A stretch of 57,754 bases of DNA from Rhodospirillaceae bacterium (lineage in GTDB: Bacteria > Pseudomonadota > Alphaproteobacteria > Rhodospirillales > Rhodospirillaceae). The notes below the pieces were generated by a model. It did no database searches and was not told the DNA's origin. It saw only the letters and a list, made by a program, of their open reading frames with translations. Numbering within the stretch: the first letter of the stretch is position 1; every line of letters begins with the position of its first letter. Below, in pieces: positions 9,880-20,579 of the stretch. A program made the translations under genes and the position numbers. The stretch is from the NCBI GenBank assembly GCA_019694335.1, contig JAIBCD010000016.1, positions 1 through 57,754 of the forward strand. The letters are read 5' to 3'.

Positions 9880-9924
9880 GCATCGCCCCGAAAAGTGGGT
9901 ACCGGTTTTCGGTAAGGGCGATGC
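9880..9924. repeat. Dispersed palindromic repeat element
   Basis: A 45-base imperfect palindrome with outer arms GCATCGCCC and GGGCGATGC, and the core CGAAAAGTGGGTACCGG followed by TTTTCGG. It resembles, from memory, the abundant intergenic repeats of Rhizobiales and relatives that carry CCGAAAACCGGT and CACTTTTCGG cores. It sits between the divergent thiolase and thiC genes. I did not find a second intact copy in this window. Confidence 0.75.
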
Positions 9925-9953
9925 GACCACTACTTTAAGAGTCCGGCGGAGAG

Positions 9954-9959
9954 TGTAAT
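9954..9959 (+). promoter_or_regulatory. Candidate -10 box for thiC
   Basis: TGTAAT matches the -10 consensus at five of six positions and lies just upstream of the riboswitch, so transcription would begin near 9966. The -35 region is not recognisable. Confidence 0.3.
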
Positions 9960-9970
9960 ACTCCCCGGCG

Positions 9971-11983
<2,013 letters not shown>

Positions 11984-13243
11984 CTATTGAACGACGCCGC
12001 CCTTCATCACCATCCGTACCTTGCGTACGGCGGCGATGTCGGCGGCGGGGTCGCCTTCCACCGCGATCAAATCGGCAAGCAGGCCCTGGCTGACGGCGCC
12101 GAGCTTCTTGTCGAGCTTGAACCACTTGGCGTTGCCATGGGTGGCGGCAACAGCCGCGTCCGCCGCACTCATGCCGGCGGCCACCATCAGTTCCATCTCC
12201 CGCGCATTCTGGCCGTGGCTGAACACCCCCACATCGCCGCCCATGCACATGGGCACCTTGGCCTTCAGCGCCATCTGGAACGCCTTGCGGCTCGCCTGCA
12301 CGCCTTCGGGCGCGGGCTCGGCGCCATTCCAGCCGCGATAGCGCGCGATGGCATCGGGCGCCGCCAGCGTGGGACAAAAGGCGATGTTCTTGGCGGCCAT
12401 GGCCGCGAATACCTCGGGCGTGCCGCCGCTGCCGTGCTCGATGGTGTCAACACCCGCCGCCGTCGCACGGCGCATCCCTTCCGCCGTGCCGGCGTGGGCC
12501 GCCACCAGGCGCCCCGCGTCATGGGCAGCCGCGACCGCCGCCTTCATTTCCTCCAGGCTCAAGGTCGGGCGGCTTTCCTCGCCCGGACCCCAGCGGTAGT
12601 CGGCATAGAGCTTCACCCAGTCGGCGCCTGCGCCGATCTGGCGGCGCGCCGCGGCGACGATGGCATCGACACCCGAAGCCTCTTCTGCGCCCTGCGGAAT
12701 TTCGACCCCCGGCTCGAAGCCCTTGGGACCATAAGCGCCGAGCGCCACGATGGCGCGTGTCGCTACCTCCATGCGCGGACCTGGCACGATGCCCTGATTG
12801 ATGGCCGCTTTCAGTCCCACATCGGCGTAACCAGCGCCTTCGGTGCCGAGATCGCGCACGGTGGTGAAGCCCGCCATCAAGGTGGTCTTGGCCTGCGCCA
12901 CGGCGCGCGCGGTGCGGAGCGCCAGCGGCTCGTGCAGCACCTGATCGTCCCAGGTGGTTTCGTTGTAGGGATGCAGGAACAGGTGATCGTGGCCTTCGAT
13001 CATTCCCGGCATCAAGGTCGTGCCCGGAAGATCGACCACCTGTGCACCCGCTGGCGCCGTGAGGTTCGCACCGACGGCTGCGATGCGGTCGCCCTGCACC
13101 AGCACCTGCCACCCGGCATGGGTCTTGCCGTCAAGGCCGTCGAACACGCCGGCCGGTTTCAGCAACACCATGCGCTGCTCCACCGCGAAAGCGGGCGCGG
13201 AGAATGCCAGCGCGAATGTCAGTGCGATCAGTTTGCTATTCAT
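11984..13243 (-). CDS. Secreted amidohydrolase (imidazolonepropionase-like)
   Basis: The 419-residue metal-dependent hydrolase has a signal peptide (residues 1-20, ending AFAVE). The amidohydrolase metal motif HxH is seen in MIEGHDHLF, with further ligands in AAHAGTAEG and IEHGSGG, and an Asp in MGGDVG. It resembles the group annotated as Xaa-Pro dipeptidase/imidazolonepropionase-like periplasmic hydrolases. Its ATG lies inside the end of the upstream acylase gene (ATGAATAG, eight-base overlap), so the two are translationally coupled and probably work on the same exported pathway. The substrate is unknown. Confidence 0.85.
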   Translation of the reverse strand: MNSKLIALTFALAFSAPAFAVEQRMVLLKPAGVFDGLDGKTHAGWQVLVQGDRIAAVGANLTAPAGAQVVDLPGTTLMPGMIEGHDHLFLHPYNETTWDDQVLHEPLALRTARAVAQAKTTLMAGFTTVRDLGTEGAGYADVGLKAAINQGIVPGPRMEVATRAIVALGAYGPKGFEPGVEIPQGAEEASGVDAIVAAARRQIGAGADWVKLYADYRWGPGEESRPTLSLEEMKAAVAAAHDAGRLVAAHAGTAEGMRRATAAGVDTIEHGSGGTPEVFAAMAAKNIAFCPTLAAPDAIARYRGWNGAEPAPEGVQASRKAFQMALKAKVPMCMGGDVGVFSHGQNAREMELMVAAGMSAADAAVAATHGNAKWFKLDKKLGAVSQGLLADLIAVEGDPAADIAAVRKVRMVMKGGVVQ

Positions 13244-15419
13244 GTTTTTCCTCGCCGGGATGGTAGCGCTGTTCGACGTGACCCTTGAGTTCCTCGGGAT
13301 AGAAATAGACCGGTCGCAATTGCCCCGCCGCGTAACGCGGGATCTGGTCGGTGAAGTGCGGCGACCACTTGTCGCCGCTCTGGCCGCCGGCCATGACCGC
13401 CATGGCTTTTACCCGTTCGCCGAATTCCACCACTGCCACGAAACTATTGCCGCTGGTGCCGTAGTAGCGCCGGGTGCCGGGCCAGGCCTTGGCGCCGAAG
13501 GACGCGAGGCTGCCCCACTGCGCCGAGGTGAACGGCACGGGGAAGGCTTCTTCCGCGTCGTCGAATTCCGGCTGGATGGAATCATTCAGCCGCTGGAACT
13601 GGTTGATATTGCGCCACGGCACCTGCCAGTTGCCGAAATCCTCGATCAGTCGTTCCATGGCCGCGTTGAGGGCCTTGATCTTGTCGGCCGGCGAGACCTT
13701 GGTCGCGATATACGCCGGCACATTCATGCGTTCCGCCTGGGCGAAGGTGCCGACTTCACGGAACAACTGATCGCCCCAGAACACCGCGAGGGTGGTGGCC
13801 AGGGAGTCGCCGGCCCAGCGATAGTCCCAGCCGCGCAGGAGCGCGATCGGGTCCGCGAGTTTCGCGCGCAAAGGATCCTCGGCCGGCAACGCATCCCAGG
13901 CCGCGATCAACGGCGGCAGCAGCGCCGCGAAGCCCGGCAGGTAGCTGTCGAACGCGGCGGCCCGCAGACTTTGCGGCGTCCAGCCGCTTTTGCCGGTGAG
14001 CAGCAGATCGGCGTGCACGCCCCGGAAATTCTCGCCGGTCTGGTCCATGTAGCGCGGATAGTCGGCCGCTTTGGGGCTTTCCGGTCCGGCGGAACTCCAC
14101 GGCCAGTCGTTGGTGTTGCGCACCCAGCCGATATTGGGGTTGAGCACGCTCGGCAGGCTGGAAAGCGTATGCAGTCCCTGCCAGTCGGTGGCCGGGTCGC
14201 TGCCGTCCACGGGCCGGGTGTAATCGAATCGGTTATCCCGGCGCGGCATGAACTGCGGCATCAGGAAAGCGATCTCGCCCTTGCTGTCGGCGAACAAGGT
14301 ATCGTTGGAGGAATTGGCACGCCGGCCCGCCACGCGCAGGAAGCCCTTGAGGTCGGTGGCCTTGGTGCGCAGCCAGCTTTGTTCCAGCGCCGGCACCGGC
14401 TTCCACATCAGCGCGGTGGCGATCCAACGCCCGTCCTTGATCGCGACCACCGGGCCATGGTGGGTGCGATAAGTGGTGAAGCTGCGCTCGCCCATCGTGC
14501 CGTCCGGCTTTTTATAGCGCAGGGTGATCGCGCCTGCGCGCACAGGCCGTTCATCCGTTCCATAACGATACGTATAGCCATCGCCTTTCTTGCTCACGCG
14601 CTCGGCGAACTGATCGACATTGTCGTTCGTGGACGACGTATGCATCCACCCGGCCTTGGCGTTGAAGCCTTGATAGACGAAGAACTGTCCCCAGGTGGAC
14701 GCGCCGTAGACGTCGAGGCCCTGCCCGCTGGTAACGTGGGCCTCGGAGCGGAAATAGAAACTGGTGTGCGGGTTGATGAGCAGCAGCGCCTTGCCGCCCT
14801 CGGTCAGCTTGGGCGCGATGGCGATGCCGTTGGAGCCCGACGGTTCGCGCTGCACCGCGCCGGTTTCCTCGGGCGCCGGCGGCGTCGGCGTACCATAGAA
14901 AGTCTTGAGCTCGCTCAGCGAAATCCGCTCGATATCGCCGCCGATGCTGCCTTCGGTGAAACTCAGGGCCATCCAGGGTTCGAACCGGGTCAGCGCCCGG
15001 GGTTTCACATCGGGGTGCACGGCGAGATAATAATTGAGCCCATCGGCCCAGGCGTTCATCAGCAGCTTCAGCCACCCCGGGCTGCGCGCGTATTGGGCCT
15101 TGAGTTCCGCCGGGTCGACATAGAGCCGCTGGCGCAGGTCGGCCCACAGCGCATCCTCGCCATCGGCCTCGGCGGTACGCCCCAAGGCCGTCAGGAAATT
15201 GGCTTCGACACGCGAGAAGTCGTCCTCGGCTTGCGCATACATCATACCGAACACGGCGTCGGCGTCGCGCGGCCCTTGCACATGGGGGATGCCCCAATCG
15301 TCGCGCGTGACGGTCACCCGCGCCGCGCGCGCCTGCCAGCGCGCCATATCAGGTTCAGCCGCGGCGGCAGCACCACTCAGTGCCGTCACTGCTGCCAGTA
15401 TTCCCGCGTACCTGTTCAT
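13236..15419 (-). CDS. Penicillin/acyl-homoserine-lactone acylase family N-terminal nucleophile hydrolase
   Basis: A 727-residue secreted Ntn hydrolase. A signal peptide (MNRYAG... ending AAAAAEPD) is followed by the alpha chain, then the self-cleavage site in EPSGSNGIA. Ser196, after Gly195, would become the N-terminal nucleophile of the beta chain, as in penicillin G acylase, PvdQ and AHL acylases. The family cleaves amide bonds of beta-lactams, N-acyl homoserine lactones or other N-acyl compounds. The ATG at 15419 has GGGGGA five bases upstream, so I reject a longer start. The gene is coupled to the amidohydrolase behind it, and its start lies 74 bases from the divergent mtgA. Confidence 0.88.
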   Translation of the reverse strand: MNRYAGILAAVTALSGAAAAAEPDMARWQARAARVTVTRDDWGIPHVQGPRDADAVFGMMYAQAEDDFSRVEANFLTALGRTAEADGEDALWADLRQRLYVDPAELKAQYARSPGWLKLLMNAWADGLNYYLAVHPDVKPRALTRFEPWMALSFTEGSIGGDIERISLSELKTFYGTPTPPAPEETGAVQREPSGSNGIAIAPKLTEGGKALLLINPHTSFYFRSEAHVTSGQGLDVYGASTWGQFFVYQGFNAKAGWMHTSSTNDNVDQFAERVSKKGDGYTYRYGTDERPVRAGAITLRYKKPDGTMGERSFTTYRTHHGPVVAIKDGRWIATALMWKPVPALEQSWLRTKATDLKGFLRVAGRRANSSNDTLFADSKGEIAFLMPQFMPRRDNRFDYTRPVDGSDPATDWQGLHTLSSLPSVLNPNIGWVRNTNDWPWSSAGPESPKAADYPRYMDQTGENFRGVHADLLLTGKSGWTPQSLRAAAFDSYLPGFAALLPPLIAAWDALPAEDPLRAKLADPIALLRGWDYRWAGDSLATTLAVFWGDQLFREVGTFAQAERMNVPAYIATKVSPADKIKALNAAMERLIEDFGNWQVPWRNINQFQRLNDSIQPEFDDAEEAFPVPFTSAQWGSLASFGAKAWPGTRRYYGTSGNSFVAVVEFGERVKAMAVMAGGQSGDKWSPHFTDQIPRYAAGQLRPVYFYPEELKGHVEQRYHPGEEKHE

Positions 15420-15493
15420 CGAATCCCCCGAAAGCTCCCGTGCGGCGCTATCATAGGATATAACCACGCGGCGTTGTCGACCGGGAAACACCC

Positions 15494-16189
15494 TTGCCTC
15501 CAGGCCTTTGGCGAAAATCGCTCAAGATCGGCTCCGTGCTCTTCGGCGCGTTGATCTTCGTGCTGCTGGCGCCGGCGGCGCTTGTCGCGCTCTACCGCAC
15601 CACGCCGCCGCCTCAGACCCCGCTGATGTGGCTGCGCGGCGGACCGGTCCATTACCAATGGGTGCCGTTCAACAAGATTTCCCCTTACCTCGCCCGGTCC
15701 GCGGTGGCGGCCGAGGACGAAGCCTTCTGCACCCATGGCGGTTTCGACCGCGCCGCCATCGAGCGCGCCTGGGAGTCCTACATGGACGCCAGCGACGACG
15801 AGAAAGCCACCTTGCGCGGCGGCTCGACCATTTCGCAACAGACCGCCAAGAACGTGTTCCTGTGGCCCGGACGCACCTGGGTGCGCAAGGCGTTGGAGGC
15901 AGGGATCACGGTCTATCTCGAGGCGCTCTGGACCAAGAAACGCATCCTCGAGGTCTACCTCAATGTCGTGGAATGGGGGCCCGGCATTTACGGCGCCGAG
16001 GCGGCCGCGCGCTATCATTTCCACAAAAGCGCGGCGGCCTTGGATGCCCATGAGGCGGCGCTGCTGGCGAGCGTGCTACCCAGCCCCTTGAAGTGGTCGG
16101 CCTCCAAACCCGGGCCCTATGTACAAGGCCGCGCCGAGGCGATCGCCGGACGGGCCGCGAAGCTTGGGGCTTACGCGAATTGTTTTTAG
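15494..16189 (+). CDS. mtgA: Monofunctional biosynthetic peptidoglycan transglycosylase
   Basis: The 231-residue GT51 enzyme polymerises lipid II into glycan strands at the periplasmic face. One N-terminal membrane helix (about residues 12-33) is followed by the GT51 motifs EDEAFCTHGGFD (catalytic Glu74), GGSTISQQTAKN and KKRILEVYLNVVEWG. No transpeptidase domain follows, so it is the monofunctional type. No in-frame ATG precedes the membrane helix; the TTG at 15494 gives the usual length. The last four codons, ANCF plus stop, recur in frame 21 bases further on. Confidence 0.92.
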   Translation: MPPGLWRKSLKIGSVLFGALIFVLLAPAALVALYRTTPPPQTPLMWLRGGPVHYQWVPFNKISPYLARSAVAAEDEAFCTHGGFDRAAIERAWESYMDASDDEKATLRGGSTISQQTAKNVFLWPGRTWVRKALEAGITVYLEALWTKKRILEVYLNVVEWGPGIYGAEAAARYHFHKSAAALDAHEAALLASVLPSPLKWSASKPGPYVQGRAEAIAGRAAKLGAYANCF

Positions 16190-16208
16190 GAGGGCGCGAA
16201 TTGTTTTT
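16174..16208 (+). repeat. Direct repeat duplicating the mtgA 3' end
   Basis: The 14-mer CGCGAATTGTTTTT occurs at 16174-16187, as the mtgA codons for ANCF before TAG, and again at 16195-16208, where it would also read ANCF before TGA in the same frame. The period is 21 bases. Confidence 0.75.
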
Positions 16209-16256
16209 GATCGCCAGATCATCCACACTCCGCCCGCGGTAAATCAGGATCGGATC

Positions 16257-17693
16257 ATGGTTTTCTTCATCGATGGCGGTGCGCAGGCGCAGGTGCGCAA
16301 CCATCTGGATTTCGTCCTGGTCAACCTGCCGACCTTCGACGCCCACGCCGGCATCGGCCGCAATGTCCTGCAGCTCGATATGCGCCTGGCCGAACTCACC
16401 ACTTTCTTCACCGTGTTCTCGTTCAACGCCGGTATCCGCGACATCACCTTCGCGGCCTCACTCAACGCCGCGCTGGCCTCGGGCACCAAGGATTTCTGCC
16501 TGATTCAGAACTGCGGCCATATGTTCTATGGCTACGACCAGCTGTCGTTCGACATGACCGCCGCCATGGAGGAATGCGAATTCCTCATGGGCCACATCAT
16601 CGACCGGGGCGGATATTTCTACATGCATGACCAGTGCATGCTGGTGAACCGCAGAGCGTGGAAGAAGCTGGGGAAACCGAAATTCGGCGGTCTGGAGAAA
16701 GCCAAGAAGACCTTGCCGATGCCGTATCGCAGCATCGAGAACGTGCACGACAACTACACCCCGCTTTACTTGCAGCCCACCGGCAAGGATTTCACTTTCG
16801 ACGCCTCTTTCGGCTACGGCTGGAACGCCATCGCCGCCGGGATCGCGGGAGGGCACAAGATCCTCAATTGGCCGAAAGCCGTGCGCAAATGGAAGCGCCA
16901 TTGCTACGCCTATTACGGCGATGCCAACGAGTGGGTCGCGGCGCTCGCCGATGTCACCCGTGCGGAAGAAAGCCAGGACGAGCAGCTCAACCTCACCGTC
17001 GCGTTCCTGCGCAATACGCCGGACAAGGTCGGCTCGCCCCACAAAGTGTTCGTGTTCAACAGCGAAACCGACGCCGACATGCCGACGCTCAAGTACAAGA
17101 ACGGCCTCGACCGGGCGTTCGTGCTGGCGTCCGGCTTCAAGGCCAACCGCCTGCTCGAAAGCTTCGGCTTCGGCCCCCACACCCAGGTGATCACCTACGA
17201 CTACAGCGCGCCGGCCCTGGCGCTCCGCAAGATGATGATCGAGGAGTGGGATGGGCGCGACTTCGGCGCTTTCTTCCTGAGCGCCCGGGCGCGGATCGAC
17301 GCCATGTTCGCGGGCGCCGCCGCCTACTTGCCGCCGGCGTTGCTCAAGGACGCCGCCTCCATCGACCAGGAATTCCGCCGCGAGATGGGCGAGGTGTTCT
17401 CATCCAACGAACAGTGGCTGACCCACTGGCTGCGTTTCCGCACCCTGACCCATCATTTCGTCGAGGTGGACGTGCTGCAGGACCAGGCGGGTGTCGCGGC
17501 CATGCTCGCAACCCACGCCACCGGCAACAGCGCGCTGTGGCTTTCGGACATGTTCAATTCGCCCAATGCCGTCGGCAAGTTCGCCTGGGACCGGCGTAAG
17601 GCCGCCTACGACACCGTGGTGAAAGGCCTGGCCGACGCCACGGACAGCTATCTGATCCTGGGCAGCGACCCGCGGTATTGGGTCAAGGCCTAA
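16257..17693 (+). CDS. Uncharacterised 478-residue protein
   Basis: I do not recognise a named family. The protein is soluble with no signal peptide. Its N-terminal third reads like the second half of a GT-A sugar transferase or a related alpha/beta fold. Strands VFFIDGG and FCLIQNCGHMFYGYD are followed by FLMGHIIDRGGYFYMHDQCMLVNRRAW, in which a conserved HDQ and the landing aromatic residues stand out. The rest alternates strand and helix, with VFVFNSETDADMP and QVITYDYSAPAL. The ATG at 16257 has GGATCGG upstream; the frame is open further but runs into the mtgA end. It converges on nadX, and its stop abuts the displaced nadX tails. Confidence 0.7.
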   Translation: MVFFIDGGAQAQVRNHLDFVLVNLPTFDAHAGIGRNVLQLDMRLAELTTFFTVFSFNAGIRDITFAASLNAALASGTKDFCLIQNCGHMFYGYDQLSFDMTAAMEECEFLMGHIIDRGGYFYMHDQCMLVNRRAWKKLGKPKFGGLEKAKKTLPMPYRSIENVHDNYTPLYLQPTGKDFTFDASFGYGWNAIAAGIAGGHKILNWPKAVRKWKRHCYAYYGDANEWVAALADVTRAEESQDEQLNLTVAFLRNTPDKVGSPHKVFVFNSETDADMPTLKYKNGLDRAFVLASGFKANRLLESFGFGPHTQVITYDYSAPALALRKMMIEEWDGRDFGAFFLSARARIDAMFAGAAAYLPPALLKDAASIDQEFRREMGEVFSSNEQWLTHWLRFRTLTHHFVEVDVLQDQAGVAAMLATHATGNSALWLSDMFNSPNAVGKFAWDRRKAAYDTVVKGLADATDSYLILGSDPRYWVKA

Positions 17694-17964
17694 CCGAGCA
17701 TGATCGCGGACGCCCGGTTCTCCGGGACGCGCATGATGGACAGCGCAGCCATGTGCCCAAAAGCATGGCCATCGGCCACGCGACACAAACCAATCAACCG
17801 AGCACGATAGCGGACGCCCGGTTCTCCAGGATGCGCATGATGGACAGCGCGGCCATGTGCCCAAAAGCGTGGCCATCGGCCACGCGACACAAACCAATCA
17901 ACCCAGCACGATAGCGGACGCCCGATTTTCAAGGATGCGCATGATGGACAGCGCGGCCATGTGC
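17692..17964 (-). repeat. 104-bp tandem repeat made of the nadX 3' end and its terminator
   Basis: Units start at 17692, 17796 and 17900, an exact period of 104 bases. The third, 65-base partial unit is the real end of nadX. Each unit carries, on the minus strand, codons for HMAALSIMR..ENRASAI.LG, and the two outer units add a stop and a hairpin. Copies 17796 and 17900 differ at 4 of 65 positions; copies 17692 and 17796 differ at 6 of 104. Confidence 0.92.
17863..17885 (-). terminator. Intrinsic terminator of nadX (with a second copy at 17759-17781)
   Basis: On the minus strand GCGTGGCC, loop GAT, GGCCACGC is followed by TTTT, 12 bases after the nadX stop. The second copy carries one base change that turns a G-C pair into G-U in the RNA, so it can still fold. 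Confidence 0.75.
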
Positions 17965-18689
17965 GAGGTCTTGGGATTGTCCGGTGACGGGTTGGCCTTG
18001 ATCTCGGTCACCATGGAACCGAACACGCCTTCCGCCTGGATGCGGTGAACGTTCTGAGTCACCGCCGGATCGGCCACCAGTTCGATCTCGGTTTTTTCAA
18101 AGCCGATGCCGGCCAGCGCCGTGGTGGCGGCGATATTGGCGTTCTTGGGGAACATCAGCGCGGCTTCGCGCGCGTTGCCGCTGTAGATCACCGTGGCGGT
18201 GGCGATGGCATCAAGATTGTGCTCGTCCTCGGCCGGCGTGCCCTTCCAGGCCTTGGGCGGCTTGGCGGAGCGCAGGGAAACCCGCGTGAGCCCCGCGAGT
18301 TTCGCCGCCGACAGCGCATCGATCCCTGGCAGCGCGCCGGGCGGCAGCAGCAGCTTTGCGGTGGAGCGCGCGGCGGCGGCACTCACCTTCGTCCAGCGCG
18401 CCTCGTCAGCGAGACTGCCGATGGACACGACCAACAAATCCAGTCCGAGATCCAGCGTCGGCACGGCATAAGACTCGACCGCGCTGTGGCTTGCGCATTC
18501 CACAACGAACTCAGGCTTCAGCGCCAACAGCTGCTGGTAGTCGTACATCAACGGATGCGCGCCGACAGACACTTTGTCGTTCTCGGGCAGTCCAATGGCG
18601 CCGACGATCTGGAAGCGGTCCTTGCGCGCGGCGCAGAACGCCGTGACCAGTTTGGCAATGGCGCCATTGCCGATAAGCGCGATCTTCAT
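17898..18689 (-). CDS. nadX: L-aspartate dehydrogenase
   Basis: The 263-residue NAD(P)-dependent enzyme oxidises aspartate to iminoaspartate, the precursor for quinolinate and NAD synthesis. The N-terminal Rossmann motif GNGAIAKLV (a variant GxGxIG) is followed by LLPPGALPGIDAL, KPPKAWKGTPAE and MFPKNANIAATTALAG, which are characteristic of NadX. Length and motif order fit the family. The ATG at 18689 follows AAGGA. It is the last gene of a coxG-coxS-coxM-nadX string, 33 bases after coxM. Its 3' end is repeated twice directly downstream, in partly diverged form. A link between aspartate oxidation and the Cox subunits is not known to me. Confidence 0.9.
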   Translation of the reverse strand: MKIALIGNGAIAKLVTAFCAARKDRFQIVGAIGLPENDKVSVGAHPLMYDYQQLLALKPEFVVECASHSAVESYAVPTLDLGLDLLVVSIGSLADEARWTKVSAAAARSTAKLLLPPGALPGIDALSAAKLAGLTRVSLRSAKPPKAWKGTPAEDEHNLDAIATATVIYSGNAREAALMFPKNANIAATTALAGIGFEKTEIELVADPAVTQNVHRIQAEGVFGSMVTEIKANPSPDNPKTSHMAALSIMRILENRASAIVLG

Positions 18690-18722
18690 CGGAGATATCC
18701 TTGAGAGAAATACTTGAGAGAA

Positions 18723-19511
18723 TTAGGTGAGCGACGCCACGGCCTTGGCCGCCATCACGCCAACCAGGTGCGCGCGATAAGCTGCGGTGGCGTGCATGTC
18801 TTCATTGAGGCCGTCGGCCGCGATTGTGATTCCGGCCAGTACCCTGGCGCTGAAATCTTTCGCCAGCGCCGCTTCCATGGCCGGCACGCGGAATACGCCA
18901 GGGCCCGCGCCGATCACCGCCACGCGCATTCCATCGGCGGTATCGGCAATAAAAACCCCGGCAATGGCATAGCGCGAAGCCGGATTGCGGAATTTGGCGA
19001 AAGCGGAACGCTTTGGTTTCGGGAACACCACCTTCACCACAAGTTCGCCGGGCGCGAGCGCGGTCTCGAACATACCGGTGAAGAATTCCTCGGACGGCAA
19101 GGTGCGGGTGTTGGTGTGAACCACCGCGTTGAGCGCGACCAGGCCGGCCGGATAATCGGCGGCGGGATCGTTGTTGGCGATGGAGCCGCCCAAGGTGCCG
19201 CTATTGCGCACCTGGAGATCGCCGATCTGGCCGGCGAGGCGCGCGAGGCCGGGGATCGCCGCATGCACGTCGGGCGATGCGGCCACTTCGGCATGCCGGG
19301 TCATGGCGCCGATGGTGACGGCGTCCGCGGTCGCCGAAATCCCGCGCAGTTCGGGAATCGCGCCCAGATCGATCACCGCCGACGCCTGCCGCAGGCGTTG
19401 TTTCAAGGTCGGGATCAGGGTTTGTCCGCCCGCGAGGAACACGGTTTCGTCGCCAACCAGAGCGACGGCATCCTTCACCGAAGCCGGGCGTTGATATTCG
19501 AATGCGTACAT
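18723..19511 (-). CDS. FAD-binding medium subunit of a molybdenum hydroxylase (CoxM/CutM type)
   Basis: The 262-residue protein matches the FAD-binding middle subunit of xanthine dehydrogenase/CO dehydrogenase family enzymes. It has the [17 protein letters not shown] and [11 protein letters not shown] blocks, and [20 protein letters not shown], which binds FAD. It passes electrons from the molybdenum subunit via 2Fe-2S clusters to an acceptor. It follows the small subunit by one base, so both are made together. The catalytic large subunit is not next to it. Confidence 0.9.
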   Translation of the reverse strand: MYAFEYQRPASVKDAVALVGDETVFLAGGQTLIPTLKQRLRQASAVIDLGAIPELRGISATADAVTIGAMTRHAEVAASPDVHAAIPGLARLAGQIGDLQVRNSGTLGGSIANNDPAADYPAGLVALNAVVHTNTRTLPSEEFFTGMFETALAPGELVVKVVFPKPKRSAFAKFRNPASRYAIAGVFIADTADGMRVAVIGAGPGVFRVPAMEAALAKDFSARVLAGITIAADGLNEDMHATAAYRAHLVGVMAAKAVASLT

Positions 19512-19512
19512 C

Positions 19513-19979
<467 letters not shown>

Positions 19980-19983
<4 letters not shown>

Positions 19984-20426
19984 GGCCTTTCCGTTGCGAT
20001 CCTGGTGAACGCCGCGAAAAATTCGTCGGCCAGTTTACGCGCGGTACCTTCGATCAGGCGCGCGCCGATCTGGGCGAGTTTGCCGCCGACGGCTGCGTCC
20101 ACATCATACCGCAAAGTCGTGCCGCCCGGCGCGTCGGCGAGGCGCACTTTGGCGCCGCCCTTGGCGAAACCCGCCACCCCGCCTTTACCTTCGCCATGGA
20201 TGGAGTAGCCGTTGGGCGGATCGAGATCGGACAACGTCACCTGGCCTTTGAACGTGGCCTTCACCGGGCCCACCTTGGCGGTGACCGTGGCCTCGATCTC
20301 GGTATCCGACAGGCGGGTCATGGAATCGCAGCCCGGAATCGCCTGTTTCAGAACCTCGACATCATTGAGCGCCGCCCACACTTGCGGGCGCGGCACGGGA
20401 ATGAATTGCTCCCCTTTGATGTCCAT
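19980..20426 (-). CDS. CoxG-like SRPBCC protein
   Basis: The 148-residue protein is of the CoxG/SRPBCC fold. It has the typical opening [29 protein letters not shown], the block [21 protein letters not shown] and [19 protein letters not shown]. CoxG helps anchor or assemble carbon monoxide dehydrogenase-type enzymes at the membrane. The C-terminal membrane anchor of some CoxG proteins is missing. It leads the coxG-coxS-coxM-nadX string. No promoter was recognisable in the 150-base gap to dinB, which contains GC-rich hairpins only. Confidence 0.85.
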
Positions 20427-20579
20427 CTACGAGTTCCTGGGAGGCGGGCGCCCGCCGGCGGAAGGCCGGCATTTTGAAAGGTAGAAGTGCGCCTCACCGC
20501 GCGAAATTTCAAGTGCTTACCCTACAATTCAGCCCCGCGCGCCGAAGGCGCGCAAAAACGATGGGGAGGACGGATCTCT

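Noticed and set aside
17400-17932. Minus-strand frames covering the nadX tail copies
   Set aside because: They arise because the copied tails keep their frame and stop; there is no upstream gene body.
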